Assembly: GCF_038002765.1 (NCBI RefSeq)
Contig: NZ_JBBODE010000001.1
Coordinates: 1,922,001 to 1,986,000 of the forward strand
Direction of reading: 5' to 3'
From: Peribacillus sp. FSL H8-0477
GTDB lineage: Bacteria > Bacillota > Bacilli > Bacillales > DSM-1321
Length of the DNA: 64,000 nt
A program made the translations under genes and the position numbers. Positions 17,556-26,260 of the stretch are shown here, piece by piece. The notes under the pieces were generated by a model. It had not been told where the DNA came from and did not search any database. It saw nothing but the letters and a program-made list of their open reading frames with translations. Numbering within the stretch: the first letter of the stretch is position 1; the number at the start of each line of letters is the position of its first letter.

Positions 17556-18110
17556 TCAGTTTGGTTCAATCAATCCGTAGCGTCCGTCCTTACGACGGTA
17601 AACAACATTCGTTGTATTGGTATCAGCATTAGTATAGACGAAGAAGCTATGACCCAGCATGTTCATTTGCAGGATGGCTTCTTCACTATCCATCGGCTTC
17701 AAATCAAAGCGTTTATTACGAACTACTTCTAATTCATCATCTTCCTCTTCCTCAGGAAGCGTTTCAAAACTTGCTTCAAGAGGAGCAAATGTATCAGGAA
17801 CGGTTGTAGTCGTTCTAAACTTACGGTTAATCTTCGTTTTATGTTTACGGATTTGGCGCTCAAGCTTGTCGGTAATTAAATCAATCGCTGCATACATATC
17901 TGCATGTTCTTCTTCCGCACGGAGTACCAAATTAGGCATTGGAATCGTTACTTCAACTTTAGAAGTTGTGTTGTTAACTTTTAGATTCACCATTGCATTG
18001 GCTTCTGGCATATTACTGAAGTATTTTTCCAACTTATCAATCTTTTTCTCAACATACTCTCTTATTGCTGGAGTTACCTCAATGTTTTCACCACGAACGT
18101 TGTAATTCAT
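17556..18110 (-). CDS. hpf: Long-form ribosome hibernation promoting factor (YvyD)
   Basis: A 184-aa protein (B. subtilis 189). The N-terminal domain (1-100; MNYNVRGENIEVTPAIREYV) binds the decoding centre of idle 30S subunits, and the C-terminal domain (about 125-184; VVRNKRFDLKPMDSEEAILQ) makes two 70S ribosomes pair as a 100S dimer. An acidic linker separates them. AAAGGAGG precedes the ATG. The upstream region carries overlapping sigma-B and sigma-H type elements, which matches the known dual control of yvyD by stress and stationary phase. Confidence 0.96.
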   Translation of the reverse strand: MNYNVRGENIEVTPAIREYVEKKIDKLEKYFSNMPEANAMVNLKVNNTTSKVEVTIPMPNLVLRAEEEHADMYAAIDLITDKLERQIRKHKTKINRKFRTTTTVPDTFAPLEASFETLPEEEEDDELEVVRNKRFDLKPMDSEEAILQMNMLGHSFFVYTNADTNTTNVVYRRKDGRYGLIEPN

Positions 18111-18146
18111 AAAGTTAGTCCTCCTTTAAATAGCTCTATAGGTATA

Positions 18147-18180
18147 ATTCTACATTACCCCTTTGAAATCCTTCACAAAC
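18147..18180 (-). promoter_or_regulatory. Overlapping sigma-B and sigma-H promoters of hpf
   Basis: Minus strand: GTTTGT-14 nt-GGGTAA fits sigma-B (GTTTAA/GGGWAW). AAGGATTT-12 nt-GTAGAATTA fits sigma-H (AGGAWWT/GAAT). The two overlap about 40-70 bp before the hpf start. B. subtilis yvyD is known to use both factors. Confidence 0.7.
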
Positions 18181-18302
18181 ACTTATCAAAATGTGTCGAA
18201 ATTTCAAAGCTTCCTGTCGAGAAAAGGAAGTTAATTTTGGTATCGCTTACAACCTTATTATATCAATAATCTCGGGAGAAAGAAAGACAGAGTTAAACTA
18301 GT

Positions 18303-18336
18303 AAAAGGTACAGCAGGATATTTTCGCTGTACCTTT
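18303..18336 (-). terminator. Terminator of the flaG-fliD-fliS-fliT operon
   Basis: Stem AAAGGTACAGC / GCTGTACCTTT on the minus strand immediately at the end of the last gene. Confidence 0.8.
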
Positions 18337-18719
18337 TAAGAAATTGTATAAGGTGTTAACTGCTCTTGTACCTCTGCCTGCCAAACGGCAAAGACAGGAT
18401 AAAAATGATCACGAATCAGCTTCTGTTTACCTTCACTTTTATTCCAAGTCCTCTCCAGATATTCAGCTTCCTCCACAACGAGCGAAAAGCCTTGAATCAC
18501 AGAAAGAAATTCGGAATGATCATAAAAATAATGGGTTAACTGATGGTTTGCTTCATCGATTTGAGCTAGACCAGCAAAAATATCGATCAGTATGAGATCA
18601 TCTTCTAGCAGCGTAAACTCATCAAAACCTGCCAGAATCGTATCAAGAATGCCTCTAACGTTGTAGAGTAATTCTGTGAATTCACGAATATACGGGTACG
18701 GAATCTCCAACGTTTCCAT
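18336..18719 (-). CDS. Hypothetical protein, last gene of the fliDST operon
   Basis: A 127-aa acidic, mostly helical protein (METLEIPYPYIREFTELLYN...). I do not recognise a family. Its ATG overlaps the fliT stop (TAATG), the same coupling as fliS-fliT, so it is made with the flagellar cap and chaperones. A role as a further flagellar chaperone or export helper is possible but only suggested by context. B. subtilis has no gene here that I can name. Confidence 0.75.
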   Translation of the reverse strand: METLEIPYPYIREFTELLYNVRGILDTILAGFDEFTLLEDDLILIDIFAGLAQIDEANHQLTHYFYDHSEFLSVIQGFSLVVEEAEYLERTWNKSEGKQKLIRDHFYPVFAVWQAEVQEQLTPYTIS

Positions 18720-19066
18720 TAGTTTTTCTTATCATAAAACATGCCATCACCCATCACATCTTGATAGGGATTCACATATTTATCAGACGATTCCTTCTTC
18801 ATACTAAGCTGCTTCAGGTCCCGCTGAATGGCATCTTTTTCAGTTTTCATTAGTCCAGCTAATTTCTTGTTCAACTCCACAGTACTCCGGCCAATCACTG
18901 CTTCATCATCTGAAAAAGGCGGAGCAATATTTGCTAACACCTCATCACGTTGACGTAACAACTCATTAACCTGAACAATCGTACCATCCCGCTTTTCTTT
19001 TGACGATTGCTCAAGAACAATAAGCAACTGCTCCGTTAAATCATGAAACTTTTTAACGACATCCAT
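18719..19066 (-). CDS. fliT: FliT, flagellar export chaperone
   Basis: A 115-aa helical protein (MDVVKKFHDLTEQLLIVLEQ...). FliT-type chaperones bind the filament cap protein FliD. The sequence is divergent; identification rests on size, coiled-coil character with RQRDEVLANIAPP in the middle, and its place right after fliS. The start is the ATG overlapping the fliS stop (TAATG). A longer reading by 20 codons into fliS is unlikely. Confidence 0.82.
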   Translation of the reverse strand: MDVVKKFHDLTEQLLIVLEQSSKEKRDGTIVQVNELLRQRDEVLANIAPPFSDDEAVIGRSTVELNKKLAGLMKTEKDAIQRDLKQLSMKKESSDKYVNPYQDVMGDGMFYDKKN

Positions 19067-19467
19067 TATGCTTGTCCACTTTGAGTAAACTGCTTCTGAC
19101 GATTCAGTTGGATCGCTTCTTTCCACGTATTACGGAAATCAGTCACAAACACAGTTACCTCATCAAGAATAGCAGGATCATTTTTCATATTGGCCTCGAT
19201 CAACTGACGGTTCAGGTAATCATAAAGCGCTAATAAGTCCTTGGAAACCGCCACATCCATATTCAGCGTAACCATTAATTCATGAATGATATTCTGCGCC
19301 TTTAAGAGATTATTGTTCTTTTCCTGAATGTTGCCGGTCTCCATTGCTTTTTTGCCAAGGGTAATAAACTTCAAACAACCATTGTACAGCATTAACGTCA
19401 AATCACCAGGAGATGCAGTATTCACCGAGTTCTGTTGGTACGATTGGTACGGATTAGATAAAGCCAT
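19066..19467 (-). CDS. fliS: FliS, flagellin export chaperone
   Basis: A 133-aa protein, the same length as B. subtilis FliS. The start NPYQSYQQNSVNTASPGDLT, LMLYNGCLKFI and the helical bundle are typical. FliS keeps flagellin unfolded before export; in B. subtilis it also affects FliW/CsrA partner switching. A second, divergent FliS-like gene lies at 22944. Confidence 0.95.
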   Translation of the reverse strand: MALSNPYQSYQQNSVNTASPGDLTLMLYNGCLKFITLGKKAMETGNIQEKNNNLLKAQNIIHELMVTLNMDVAVSKDLLALYDYLNRQLIEANMKNDPAILDEVTVFVTDFRNTWKEAIQLNRQKQFTQSGQA

Positions 19468-19494
19468 TTTTATTATTCATCCTTTCGATCTTAC

Positions 19495-21012
19495 TTAACT
19501 AAAATATGAAGAAAGTGAGGCACTCTGGCTATTCGCTCTGTTAATAGCCGTTTCCATGGCTGTGAACTGTTTATAGTAACGGGTTTCTAGGGCGGTTAGT
19601 TTGGTTTCGAAGCTTGATATTTTCTTATCGTAGCTGTTGAGAAGCTTCCCGATAGTGAAGGTGTTATTGACTGCTGATGCCTTACCAGCTTTCGTCGTAA
19701 TGTCTGCCATAGCTGTTTTAAGGTCAGCTCTTAAGCGGCGAGCAAGTCCCTGATTTTCTGTTGTTGTCCCTTCTTTTTGGAACAACTCATAAATGGCATT
19801 CGGATTCTCAGAAATCGCTTTACGAAGATTCTCTTCATTAATCTCCAGTTTCCCGCCCTCAAGATAATTTTTTGTAGTACTGATCCCAATTTGGCTTAAC
19901 TGGCTGAATGTCGATGTTCCATTGACTTTGCCATAAAGAGATGACCTCATCTTCGTTAGCACACCATTTAATGTCGAATCATTCCGCAACGTTCCGCTCT
20001 TCGCTTTCTCATCCCAGAGCTTAATATCACTTTCATCCATGTCTTTCCGCTGCGCAGCCGTTAGTGGCTGGTAGGCACGATATTTAGTCTCATCGGTTTT
20101 TTCTTTAATTTTGGTGATGAGCTCGTTGTATTTGGCAACGAATTTAACGACCGTATCCATGACAGCATCCACGTCTGCAGTTGAGGAGAAGGTGACTGGA
20201 TCAGTTTGGTCCTTCTTTAAAGTGATTTCCACTCCGTTGATTTGGAAGGTGTTGGAGGAACGTTCGATTTCAAGACCGTTGTATGTGAGTTTGGCGTTGA
20301 CACCTTGAGTTCCTCGTTTAGCCACTTCTGCTTCAACATTATTGTCATCCATCTTTAGACCAGCTGTAAAAAAGGTGCCGGATAGAATAATCTCAGAATT
20401 AGCAGCATTGGCTTTTTTCAAATCCATATCGGGTTTCGCACCAGATACATCTCCAGTATTTTTAGCTGTAAAGGAGATTTTCTTAGACGTCGTATCATAG
20501 AAGGCTGTAACCCCAGATTCCGAATTCATTTTAGAAATTACACTGTCTAGAGTATCAGTATCCTTAATAATATACGTAAATTTCTCTAGTTCTCCTGTTT
20601 TCCCTATCGCCTCAATGGAAATGGTTTGGTCTTTATAGGTTGAAAGACTTTCCTTTGCAGAGGTAATTGTGATTGCACCGTTGCTCACCATCGTAGCAGC
20701 TGTTGCTAATTTTGGATTGCTAATCGTTCCTGAAAAATCAGAAGTCGAGCTAATATTCTTCACCGAAATCGCATCTGGAACGGAAATATTAACTGTTTTT
20801 TTGATATATGAACTTTGCTTCCCAACACCTTCAAAAATAAGGGTATCGAGTTCAAGCAGGGATTTATTGATATCGCGATAATCGTCCCGCTGCCATTCGG
20901 TAAATGTCTTCTTTTGTGTAATTGTATCGAGTGGGACCCTTGCAGCATTCATCATACTGGATACGAGGGTGTCGATATCCATTCCACTTGCTAAACCACT
21001 TATTCGTACCAT
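19495..21012 (-). CDS. fliD: FliD, flagellar filament cap protein
   Basis: A 505-aa protein (B. subtilis 498). N-terminal MVRISGLASGMDIDTLVSSM and the C-terminal coiled coil (about 440-500) are conserved D0 regions; the middle is variable. It caps the growing filament and folds incoming flagellin. It lies 15 bp after flaG and before fliS in one operon under a sigma-D promoter. Confidence 0.95.
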   Translation of the reverse strand: MVRISGLASGMDIDTLVSSMMNAARVPLDTITQKKTFTEWQRDDYRDINKSLLELDTLIFEGVGKQSSYIKKTVNISVPDAISVKNISSTSDFSGTISNPKLATAATMVSNGAITITSAKESLSTYKDQTISIEAIGKTGELEKFTYIIKDTDTLDSVISKMNSESGVTAFYDTTSKKISFTAKNTGDVSGAKPDMDLKKANAANSEIILSGTFFTAGLKMDDNNVEAEVAKRGTQGVNAKLTYNGLEIERSSNTFQINGVEITLKKDQTDPVTFSSTADVDAVMDTVVKFVAKYNELITKIKEKTDETKYRAYQPLTAAQRKDMDESDIKLWDEKAKSGTLRNDSTLNGVLTKMRSSLYGKVNGTSTFSQLSQIGISTTKNYLEGGKLEINEENLRKAISENPNAIYELFQKEGTTTENQGLARRLRADLKTAMADITTKAGKASAVNNTFTIGKLLNSYDKKISSFETKLTALETRYYKQFTAMETAINRANSQSASLSSYFS

Positions 21013-21027
21013 GTAATCAGCTCCAGT

Positions 21028-21393
21028 CTATATTTTCTCATCAACCATGATTCCAACGAATTCAGTCATGGCCGCATAGATATCTAACATTTTCTTAGGT
21101 GGAATCTCTCTGATTGTTTCATTCGTTGTCTGATCAACAACCTTCACATAATATTCATTGAGCTTTTCATGATATTGAAATTGGACGGATGTGTAGCTTG
21201 GCTCAAGAAATTTATTCATTCCTTCAACTGCCTCTTTCACCTGTTCCTTCATTTTTGGATGATTACTGTCATCTACACTCTTTTCAACTTTTTCAATGGC
21301 ATCAATTTCTCTCTGATAATACGAGCTGATTCCTTCTGAGATAGCTGTTCTTTGCTGTGAGGAAAGTACGTTAGTCGTTAAACTTTCCAGCAT
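21028..21393 (-). CDS. flaG: FlaG family protein (YvyC)
   Basis: A 121-aa protein. The C-terminal FlaG domain contains YYVKVVDQTTNETIREIPPK (about 83-102) followed by KMLDIYAAM. FlaG proteins influence filament length in several bacteria. It is the first gene of the sigma-D operon flaG-fliD-fliS-fliT. Confidence 0.9.
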   Translation of the reverse strand: MLESLTTNVLSSQQRTAISEGISSYYQREIDAIEKVEKSVDDSNHPKMKEQVKEAVEGMNKFLEPSYTSVQFQYHEKLNEYYVKVVDQTTNETIREIPPKKMLDIYAAMTEFVGIMVDEKI

Positions 21394-21429
21394 GATTATG
21401 CCCCCAATTATGATCTGTTTATATACTTT

Positions 21430-21456
21430 ATATCGGAGACTGCACGTTTTTATTTA
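21430..21456 (-). promoter_or_regulatory. Sigma-D promoter of flaG-fliD-fliS-fliT
   Basis: Minus strand TAAA-15 nt-TCCGATAT, a near-perfect match to the sigma-D consensus TAAA-N15-GCCGATAT, about 40 bp before flaG. Confidence 0.88.
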
Positions 21457-21469
21457 GAGAAATCACCAA

Positions 21470-21498
21470 AAAGCCGTAGTACAGAATGTACCACGGCA
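21470..21498 (-). terminator. Terminator of yaaR / second flagellin cassette
   Basis: Stem GCCGTGGTAC / GTACTACGGC (minus strand, one mismatch) followed by TTTTTGG. Confidence 0.82.
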
Positions 21499-21508
21499 AT
21501 TTAAGAAA

Positions 21509-21946
21509 TTAGGTATAAATATTAAGGAGCATTCCTTTGATCTCCCCAACAATATTTAAAACATCAAGCCCTTTCTTCTCTTTATCTAGGACTTCGTTGG
21601 TCAGATCAATTAATTTTTTGTCTACTTCTTTAACCAATTTGTAGACCTTTGTCGAGCCACGTTGATTAAAGCCGCGCTGTTCTTTGAGCTCCAGACCATT
21701 TTTGATGGCATCATCCAGAAAATCCTTCACCATTTTCTTATATTTCCGCAGATTCTCAACCGATCTTGTATCAGCCAATTTCTCGCCCTGCGCTTCAATC
21801 TCCGTCATTTTTTTACTTAGCCGTTCGAACGTCACATCTGTTCGCCGCTTATCCATTACAGAGGTAAAGGAAACGGAGTCCTTAGCCACTTCTTCTTTAA
21901 ATTCAGCCCGGGACAAAGAACTATTTGTTACCCGCTGTACTTCCAT
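21509..21946 (-). CDS. YaaR-family protein (DUF327)
   Basis: A 145-aa protein. FLDDAIKNGLELKEQRGFNQ followed by RGSTKVYKLVKEVDKKLIDL is typical of the DUF327/YaaR family, which often lies beside flagellar or DNA-replication genes and has no settled function. In B. subtilis yaaR is elsewhere (near holB). Here it closes the second flagellin cassette. Start is the ATG one codon after an in-frame TTG. Confidence 0.85.
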   Translation of the reverse strand: MEVQRVTNSSLSRAEFKEEVAKDSVSFTSVMDKRRTDVTFERLSKKMTEIEAQGEKLADTRSVENLRKYKKMVKDFLDDAIKNGLELKEQRGFNQRGSTKVYKLVKEVDKKLIDLTNEVLDKEKKGLDVLNIVGEIKGMLLNIYT

Positions 21947-21998
21947 CAATTTACACCTTCTTTTATTGATAAAAGAGATGAGAACTCTCTCTCAGTCA

Positions 21999-22931
21999 TT
22001 ATTTCAATAATTGTAACACACCCTGCGGCATTTGATTGGCTTGAGCAAGCATCGATTGTGCTGCTTGATTTAGGATATTATTTTTCGTAAAGTTGGTCAT
22101 TTCTAACGCCATATCTAGGTCACGAATCCTTGATTCAGCTGAAGTAAGATTTTCGCTCATGACCGACAAGTTATCAATCGTATACTCAAGACGGTTCTGC
22201 ACCGCACCAAGACGGGAGCGCTCGGAAGAAACTCGTTGAATGGCGTCTTCAAACAAAGTGATTGCTGAGGATGCTTTTTCAACTGTGCTGACGTCTACTG
22301 AATATTGCTTAGCTCCATCACCATTTGTAACCTCATTAGTCTCTGTATACCAAACTGATAATTTAGTTTTATCCTTTAATTCCACGGTTTGCTTACCCGG
22401 TATTTCTGAAGAAACTCCTAATTTATCAGCACTCATATCGTTAATCTCAAGAATAACTGACTGTCCAGCATTGGCTCCAGTTTGGAAATGGATAGCACCA
22501 TCCTCACCTGTCCGGCTGCCGTCTAATAATTTGGCTGTATTAAACTCCGTATCGGTTCCAATTCGGTTAATTTCAGAAGTAAGCTGTGTAATTTCTTTCT
22601 GAACTTCGTCCCGGTCAGCATCTGTAATGGTACCATTTGATGCTTGGACAGCTAGTTCCCGCATCCGTTGCAAAATTTCATGCGTGGATGAGAGTCCACC
22701 TTCAGCGGTCTGAATTAAAGATATGCCATCAAGGGAGTTTCGTTCCGCCATATCAAGGCCGCGAATTTGAGAGCGCATTTTTTCAGAGATGGCTAATCCA
22801 GCTGCATCATCGGAGGCTCTATTGATACGTAATCCAGATGATAACTTTTCAAGACTTTTAGAGGTGTTTTCTGTATTGATGGATAAATTTCGATAGGCAT
22901 TTAAGGCGGATATATTATGATTAATTTTCAT
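21999..22931 (-). CDS. Second flagellin
   Basis: A 310-aa flagellin. The N-terminal D0/D1 (MKINHNISALNAYRNLSINT, LSSGLRINRASDDAAGLAIS) and C-terminal D1/D0 (ANQMPQGVLQLLK) are well kept, while the central part (about 140-215) differs fully from that of the main Hag at 29485. All export and assembly regions look functional. It follows a FliS-like gene by 12 bp. Its ribosome site (GAGGAGAAT) lacks the hairpin of a CsrA site, so it may escape CsrA/FliW control. Confidence 0.93.
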   Translation of the reverse strand: MKINHNISALNAYRNLSINTENTSKSLEKLSSGLRINRASDDAAGLAISEKMRSQIRGLDMAERNSLDGISLIQTAEGGLSSTHEILQRMRELAVQASNGTITDADRDEVQKEITQLTSEINRIGTDTEFNTAKLLDGSRTGEDGAIHFQTGANAGQSVILEINDMSADKLGVSSEIPGKQTVELKDKTKLSVWYTETNEVTNGDGAKQYSVDVSTVEKASSAITLFEDAIQRVSSERSRLGAVQNRLEYTIDNLSVMSENLTSAESRIRDLDMALEMTNFTKNNILNQAAQSMLAQANQMPQGVLQLLK

Positions 22932-22943
22932 TTTTCATTCTCC

Positions 22944-23369
22944 TCAGGAGTTAGTTTGTCTCATAATCTGGCTTTCGTAGGTCGACAATTTCCGGGCAGA
23001 CTCTGATGGTGCAGCATGATTCATTTTCATAGCTTTATTCCAAGCCTGGACAATTGGTACAAGCACTTGCAAAACTTCTTCAATTAAGACATAATCCTTT
23101 TTCCGATTGGCAAGAATGATCTGCTTAGCTAAATAGTTATAGATTCCATCCAGTTGCTCGGCGATTGGACCTGCTTCATACTTAAGACCGACCCCGAGTC
23201 GTTGAAGGATATCATTACATCGCTGCAACTTTTCATTTGCTTTTAAAAATTGATTCTTGATGATCAACAGCTTGGCTGCTTCAAGATGATCTAGTAACGC
23301 TTCATATAAAAGAGCAGTAAGCTCCTGTGATGTCTTTTTATATAAAATTTCTTTCGTCAGGATGTCCAT
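22944..23369 (-). CDS. FliS-like chaperone of the second flagellin
   Basis: A 141-aa protein with the FliS four-helix pattern (LTALLYEALLDHLEAAKLLI at about 17-36; NEKLQRCNDILQRLGVGLKY at about 45-64; EQLDGIYNYLAKQIILANRK). It lacks the usual NPYQ start. Directly followed by flagellin 2, so I infer a dedicated chaperone. The ATG follows ACGGAGGG. Confidence 0.85.
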   Translation of the reverse strand: MDILTKEILYKKTSQELTALLYEALLDHLEAAKLLIIKNQFLKANEKLQRCNDILQRLGVGLKYEAGPIAEQLDGIYNYLAKQIILANRKKDYVLIEEVLQVLVPIVQAWNKAMKMNHAAPSESARKLSTYESQIMRQTNS

Positions 23370-23400
23370 TTCTTCCCTCCGTCTTGTTTCTCTACTTTAC

Positions 23401-23427
23401 TTATCGGAATTCAACTTGAAATTTCAA
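23401..23427 (-). promoter_or_regulatory. Probable sigma-D promoter of fliS-like/flagellin 2
   Basis: Minus strand TCCGATAA at 23408-23401 fits the sigma-D -10. The -35 position reads TTGA rather than TAAA, so strength is uncertain. Confidence 0.5.
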
Positions 23428-23723
23428 TAGGATTTTTCCATCTCTTCGAGCAAAATAAAGATTTCAGCAATAACAGCATATAATTGTGGGGGAACACCGT
23501 CTCCTAGATCCACATCTAAAAGATTAGCAACTAGTGATGCGTCTTCCTCCATATGGATGTTATTCTTTTTTGCCAGTTCTATAATTTTCCCAGCCACTTG
23601 ACCACTGCCATGGGCGATAATAGAAGGCATTTTATCTTGGGCTTCATCATAACGGAGGACAGCCGCACTTGGACCATTTACTTTCTTTCGATTAATTTGG
23701 TTCATATATTGACGGTTCATCAT
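23424..23723 (-). CDS. FlhB C-terminal-like protein (YlqH type)
   Basis: A 99-aa cytosolic protein equal to the C-terminal domain of FlhB without its membrane part. GPSAAVLRYD (about 17-26) stands where FlhB has NPTHYAVALKYD, so the self-cleaving Asn-Pro-Thr-His is lost. The downstream AKKNNIHMEEDASLVANLLD and GDGVPPQLYAVIAEI match the family. B. subtilis YlqH can partly replace FlhB-C. The ATG overlaps the stop of the FliK-like gene by 4 nt. Confidence 0.88.
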   Translation of the reverse strand: MMNRQYMNQINRKKVNGPSAAVLRYDEAQDKMPSIIAHGSGQVAGKIIELAKKNNIHMEEDASLVANLLDVDLGDGVPPQLYAVIAEIFILLEEMEKSY

Positions 23724-26050
23724 ATCGTTAAATCAAACCCTTTCTCAGCCGCAGACTGGTGAATCGGCGGTTTTTTCTCTTCATTCACTCCGCTTTTCAC
23801 CTCTTGCTCAACAGTAAAAGGCTTGAACTGAATAGCTCCCGCATGATAGCCAATTTCCTGAAGCCGCGAAAGAGCATTTTCTGCAAGAGGCTCCATTTTT
23901 TGTTGAAACTGCTTATTGTCGTTTTTAAAAGTAAGTGACAAATTACTATTCTGAGCGTTTAGCATAATCCCCACTTCCCCCATCTTTTTCGTATCTAGGA
24001 CAAAATAGAGACTACAATTCTCCCAATCGATTTTTTCTCCTTTTTTCTGGGAATTCACATAGACTTTCATGTTTTCAACCTGTTTTTCCAGCAAAAAAGG
24101 AAGTTGCATGAATAACTGTTGTAGACCTGTTGAATCATGCTTACTTAGCAGTTGTTGACCGGTCAAACTAGCTGTTGTCTGCTCCACGGTCCGTACAGCA
24201 TCAGGCTGGAGATTCTCTCCTTGCAGCATTCGCAATAAGGAAGCTTTTAGATTGGTTTGCTCCTGGACTTGTTTGGATGATAATAAGTTCTGAACCAAAT
24301 CATTTTCATGCATGAGTCCAAGTTTTTTAATACTTTCAAAAATCTGTCTTGCTCCAGGCTCTTCTCCTGGAAACGGTTTAATCGCTTGTTCAATTTGTCT
24401 TGCCAGAAGTTCATTCGGCGAACTGTTTCTCATAAGAAGGCTTTGTTCAGAAACAAAGTGTTTCATGCGAGCGTCCGAAGGCTGAAAGATCACCTTCTCA
24501 ACGCTTGCTTTAATATCTTTGACAATCGTATTGGCCTCTGGATAACGCCCCTGCTGCAGCAAGTCACGTGCCGTGGCTAACCGACTACTAGCGGTCATTA
24601 GTTTCTTCTCGGTAGCCATATCGGTATATAGTAAAAAGTCACTCTTTAAAATCGTGTTATCAAGCTTCGTAATCGTTGCCTCCAACGTTTGCTTAATAGC
24701 TGCAGGCTGCTGCTTGGCATCAATCATACTGCTGATTTGACTGAGGTTTCTTGTGATTTCCTGCCGTGTTTTTTTAAAATCAATCGTCAGTTGAGATAGT
24801 TTTTTCGTAATTTCTGTAACTAAGATATTTTTAGAATCCAAGCCAAGCGCCTGAACACTTTGATTCAATTGATACTGCTCAGCTTCAGACAGGACAAGTG
24901 TATCTTTCTGTTTAAGCTCTGGATGTGCTTTTTCTAACTCTAAAAAGGCTTCAGTAAGTTCGCGACGTGCAGCAAGCTCACGGCCTTGTTCATTTAGTTT
25001 ACTAGCCTTCGCTATTGATTCTTTCATACCAGATAGGTTCAATCCATCATTGTTCTCAATAAAATTTTCCGTGGATTGCAGTACCTTAGTAAATGAGGGT
25101 TCCTTTTGAATCTGCTTAACGACCAATTGGACAGCTTTAGCTAAATCATTGTTTTCTGAATCTGCGGGTTCAATTGTTTCAACCGTTTTACTCATCGCCT
25201 GAGTCAACTTTTTCAGGGCTATTTCTTGTAGCTTTAATGCATCCTGAGCATTTTTATCCATCATTTGTTTGCCTGCTTCAAATACTTGTCCGGCTTTTAG
25301 CAATTCATTTTTTAAAACAGCAAGACTTTCTGCATTCATGCCCTTTCCTTTTAGGGAATGAATGTATTGATCAACGGCTTCTTCATATCCACCTTCTTTT
25401 AAGGCTTTAATCAGTTGATTAAATAGATCCTGTTTAGCTGCCGGTTTATATTTTTCAGAAGTGAAATCGATAGAAAGGTCAAAATCATCAATCAGCTTAT
25501 GTAGTGAATCAGTAATTGTTTGGCCATGAAGCGCTTGATGAACAGCTTTTAGCTGTGTAGAAGTGATGGGGAGCTTTTTACTTTGTAAAATTCGAATGGT
25601 TTCCAGTTTCTCATTCAATGGCCCTGGTTCAGAGGTTAGAAATTTTTGGAGTTCCGATAGCGTCTCTTTCGTAATCCGACCACCATTTTTAGTCACCTCA
25701 GCAGCCGCCTGCTTCAACTCACCATTTTTACCAGGATCGACGCCTGTTTTGGTCATTAAATCGTCAACTGATTCCTCTGAGGAAGTCGCTTCTTGAGATA
25801 CAGTAGTCTGTTTTACATTCAACGTCCCATTCTCATTCACATCGCCGATTTCCACATTTACCCGATCATTCGTAGGGAAAGCCCCTTCAAACTTGACCTT
25901 CATTTCTTGGCCTTTAATCACAGCCAACGCTTCTGATTCACCCAAGCGCTCCTTAATCTGCAGCGAAGTAACCATACCTTGTTTAAGCTGTGAAACGCCT
26001 GTATCTACAATCTTGTTTGCATTTAAAAAACCACTCACATTAATTTGCAT
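23720..26050 (-). CDS. FliK-like protein (YlqG type), long coiled-coil middle
   Basis: A 776-aa cytosolic protein. Residues 1-85 form a small beta-rich domain (LKQGMVTSLQIKERLGESEA). The long middle (about 100-600) is helical and Lys/Gln/Leu-rich. The C-terminal part (about 640-750; LYFVLDTKKMGEVGIMLNAQ and the Phe/Leu pattern after it) resembles the FliK C-terminal domain that contacts FlhB and triggers the substrate switch. In B. subtilis ylqG-ylqH form a similar pair at another locus. Here the pair is coupled to a second flagellin and chaperone, which points to a dedicated export role (inference). Confidence 0.78.
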   Translation of the reverse strand: MQINVSGFLNANKIVDTGVSQLKQGMVTSLQIKERLGESEALAVIKGQEMKVKFEGAFPTNDRVNVEIGDVNENGTLNVKQTTVSQEATSSEESVDDLMTKTGVDPGKNGELKQAAAEVTKNGGRITKETLSELQKFLTSEPGPLNEKLETIRILQSKKLPITSTQLKAVHQALHGQTITDSLHKLIDDFDLSIDFTSEKYKPAAKQDLFNQLIKALKEGGYEEAVDQYIHSLKGKGMNAESLAVLKNELLKAGQVFEAGKQMMDKNAQDALKLQEIALKKLTQAMSKTVETIEPADSENNDLAKAVQLVVKQIQKEPSFTKVLQSTENFIENNDGLNLSGMKESIAKASKLNEQGRELAARRELTEAFLELEKAHPELKQKDTLVLSEAEQYQLNQSVQALGLDSKNILVTEITKKLSQLTIDFKKTRQEITRNLSQISSMIDAKQQPAAIKQTLEATITKLDNTILKSDFLLYTDMATEKKLMTASSRLATARDLLQQGRYPEANTIVKDIKASVEKVIFQPSDARMKHFVSEQSLLMRNSSPNELLARQIEQAIKPFPGEEPGARQIFESIKKLGLMHENDLVQNLLSSKQVQEQTNLKASLLRMLQGENLQPDAVRTVEQTTASLTGQQLLSKHDSTGLQQLFMQLPFLLEKQVENMKVYVNSQKKGEKIDWENCSLYFVLDTKKMGEVGIMLNAQNSNLSLTFKNDNKQFQQKMEPLAENALSRLQEIGYHAGAIQFKPFTVEQEVKSGVNEEKKPPIHQSAAEKGFDLTI

Positions 26051-26086
26051 ATCTTCACATCCCGAACGTATTATTTATACTAGTTT

Positions 26087-26113
26087 TATCGGTTGAGGAT
26101 TTAAGATATGAAG
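26087..26113 (-). promoter_or_regulatory. Possible sigma-D promoter of the FliK-like gene
   Basis: Minus strand ACCGATAA at 26094-26087, about 37 bp before the ATG. The -35 (TTCA) is poor. Confidence 0.35.
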
Positions 26114-26260
26114 GGATTTTTTAGAGCTACGTGTGGGTAAATAGAAACAATTAGAGAAGTTATTCGTAGAATAGTTTATTGTATTCTTATAAACCTGGGT
26201 ACTCTTTATATTTGATTTTGAGACGAAGAGTTCCTTATTAGTTGATAGTTAGATTAATTA

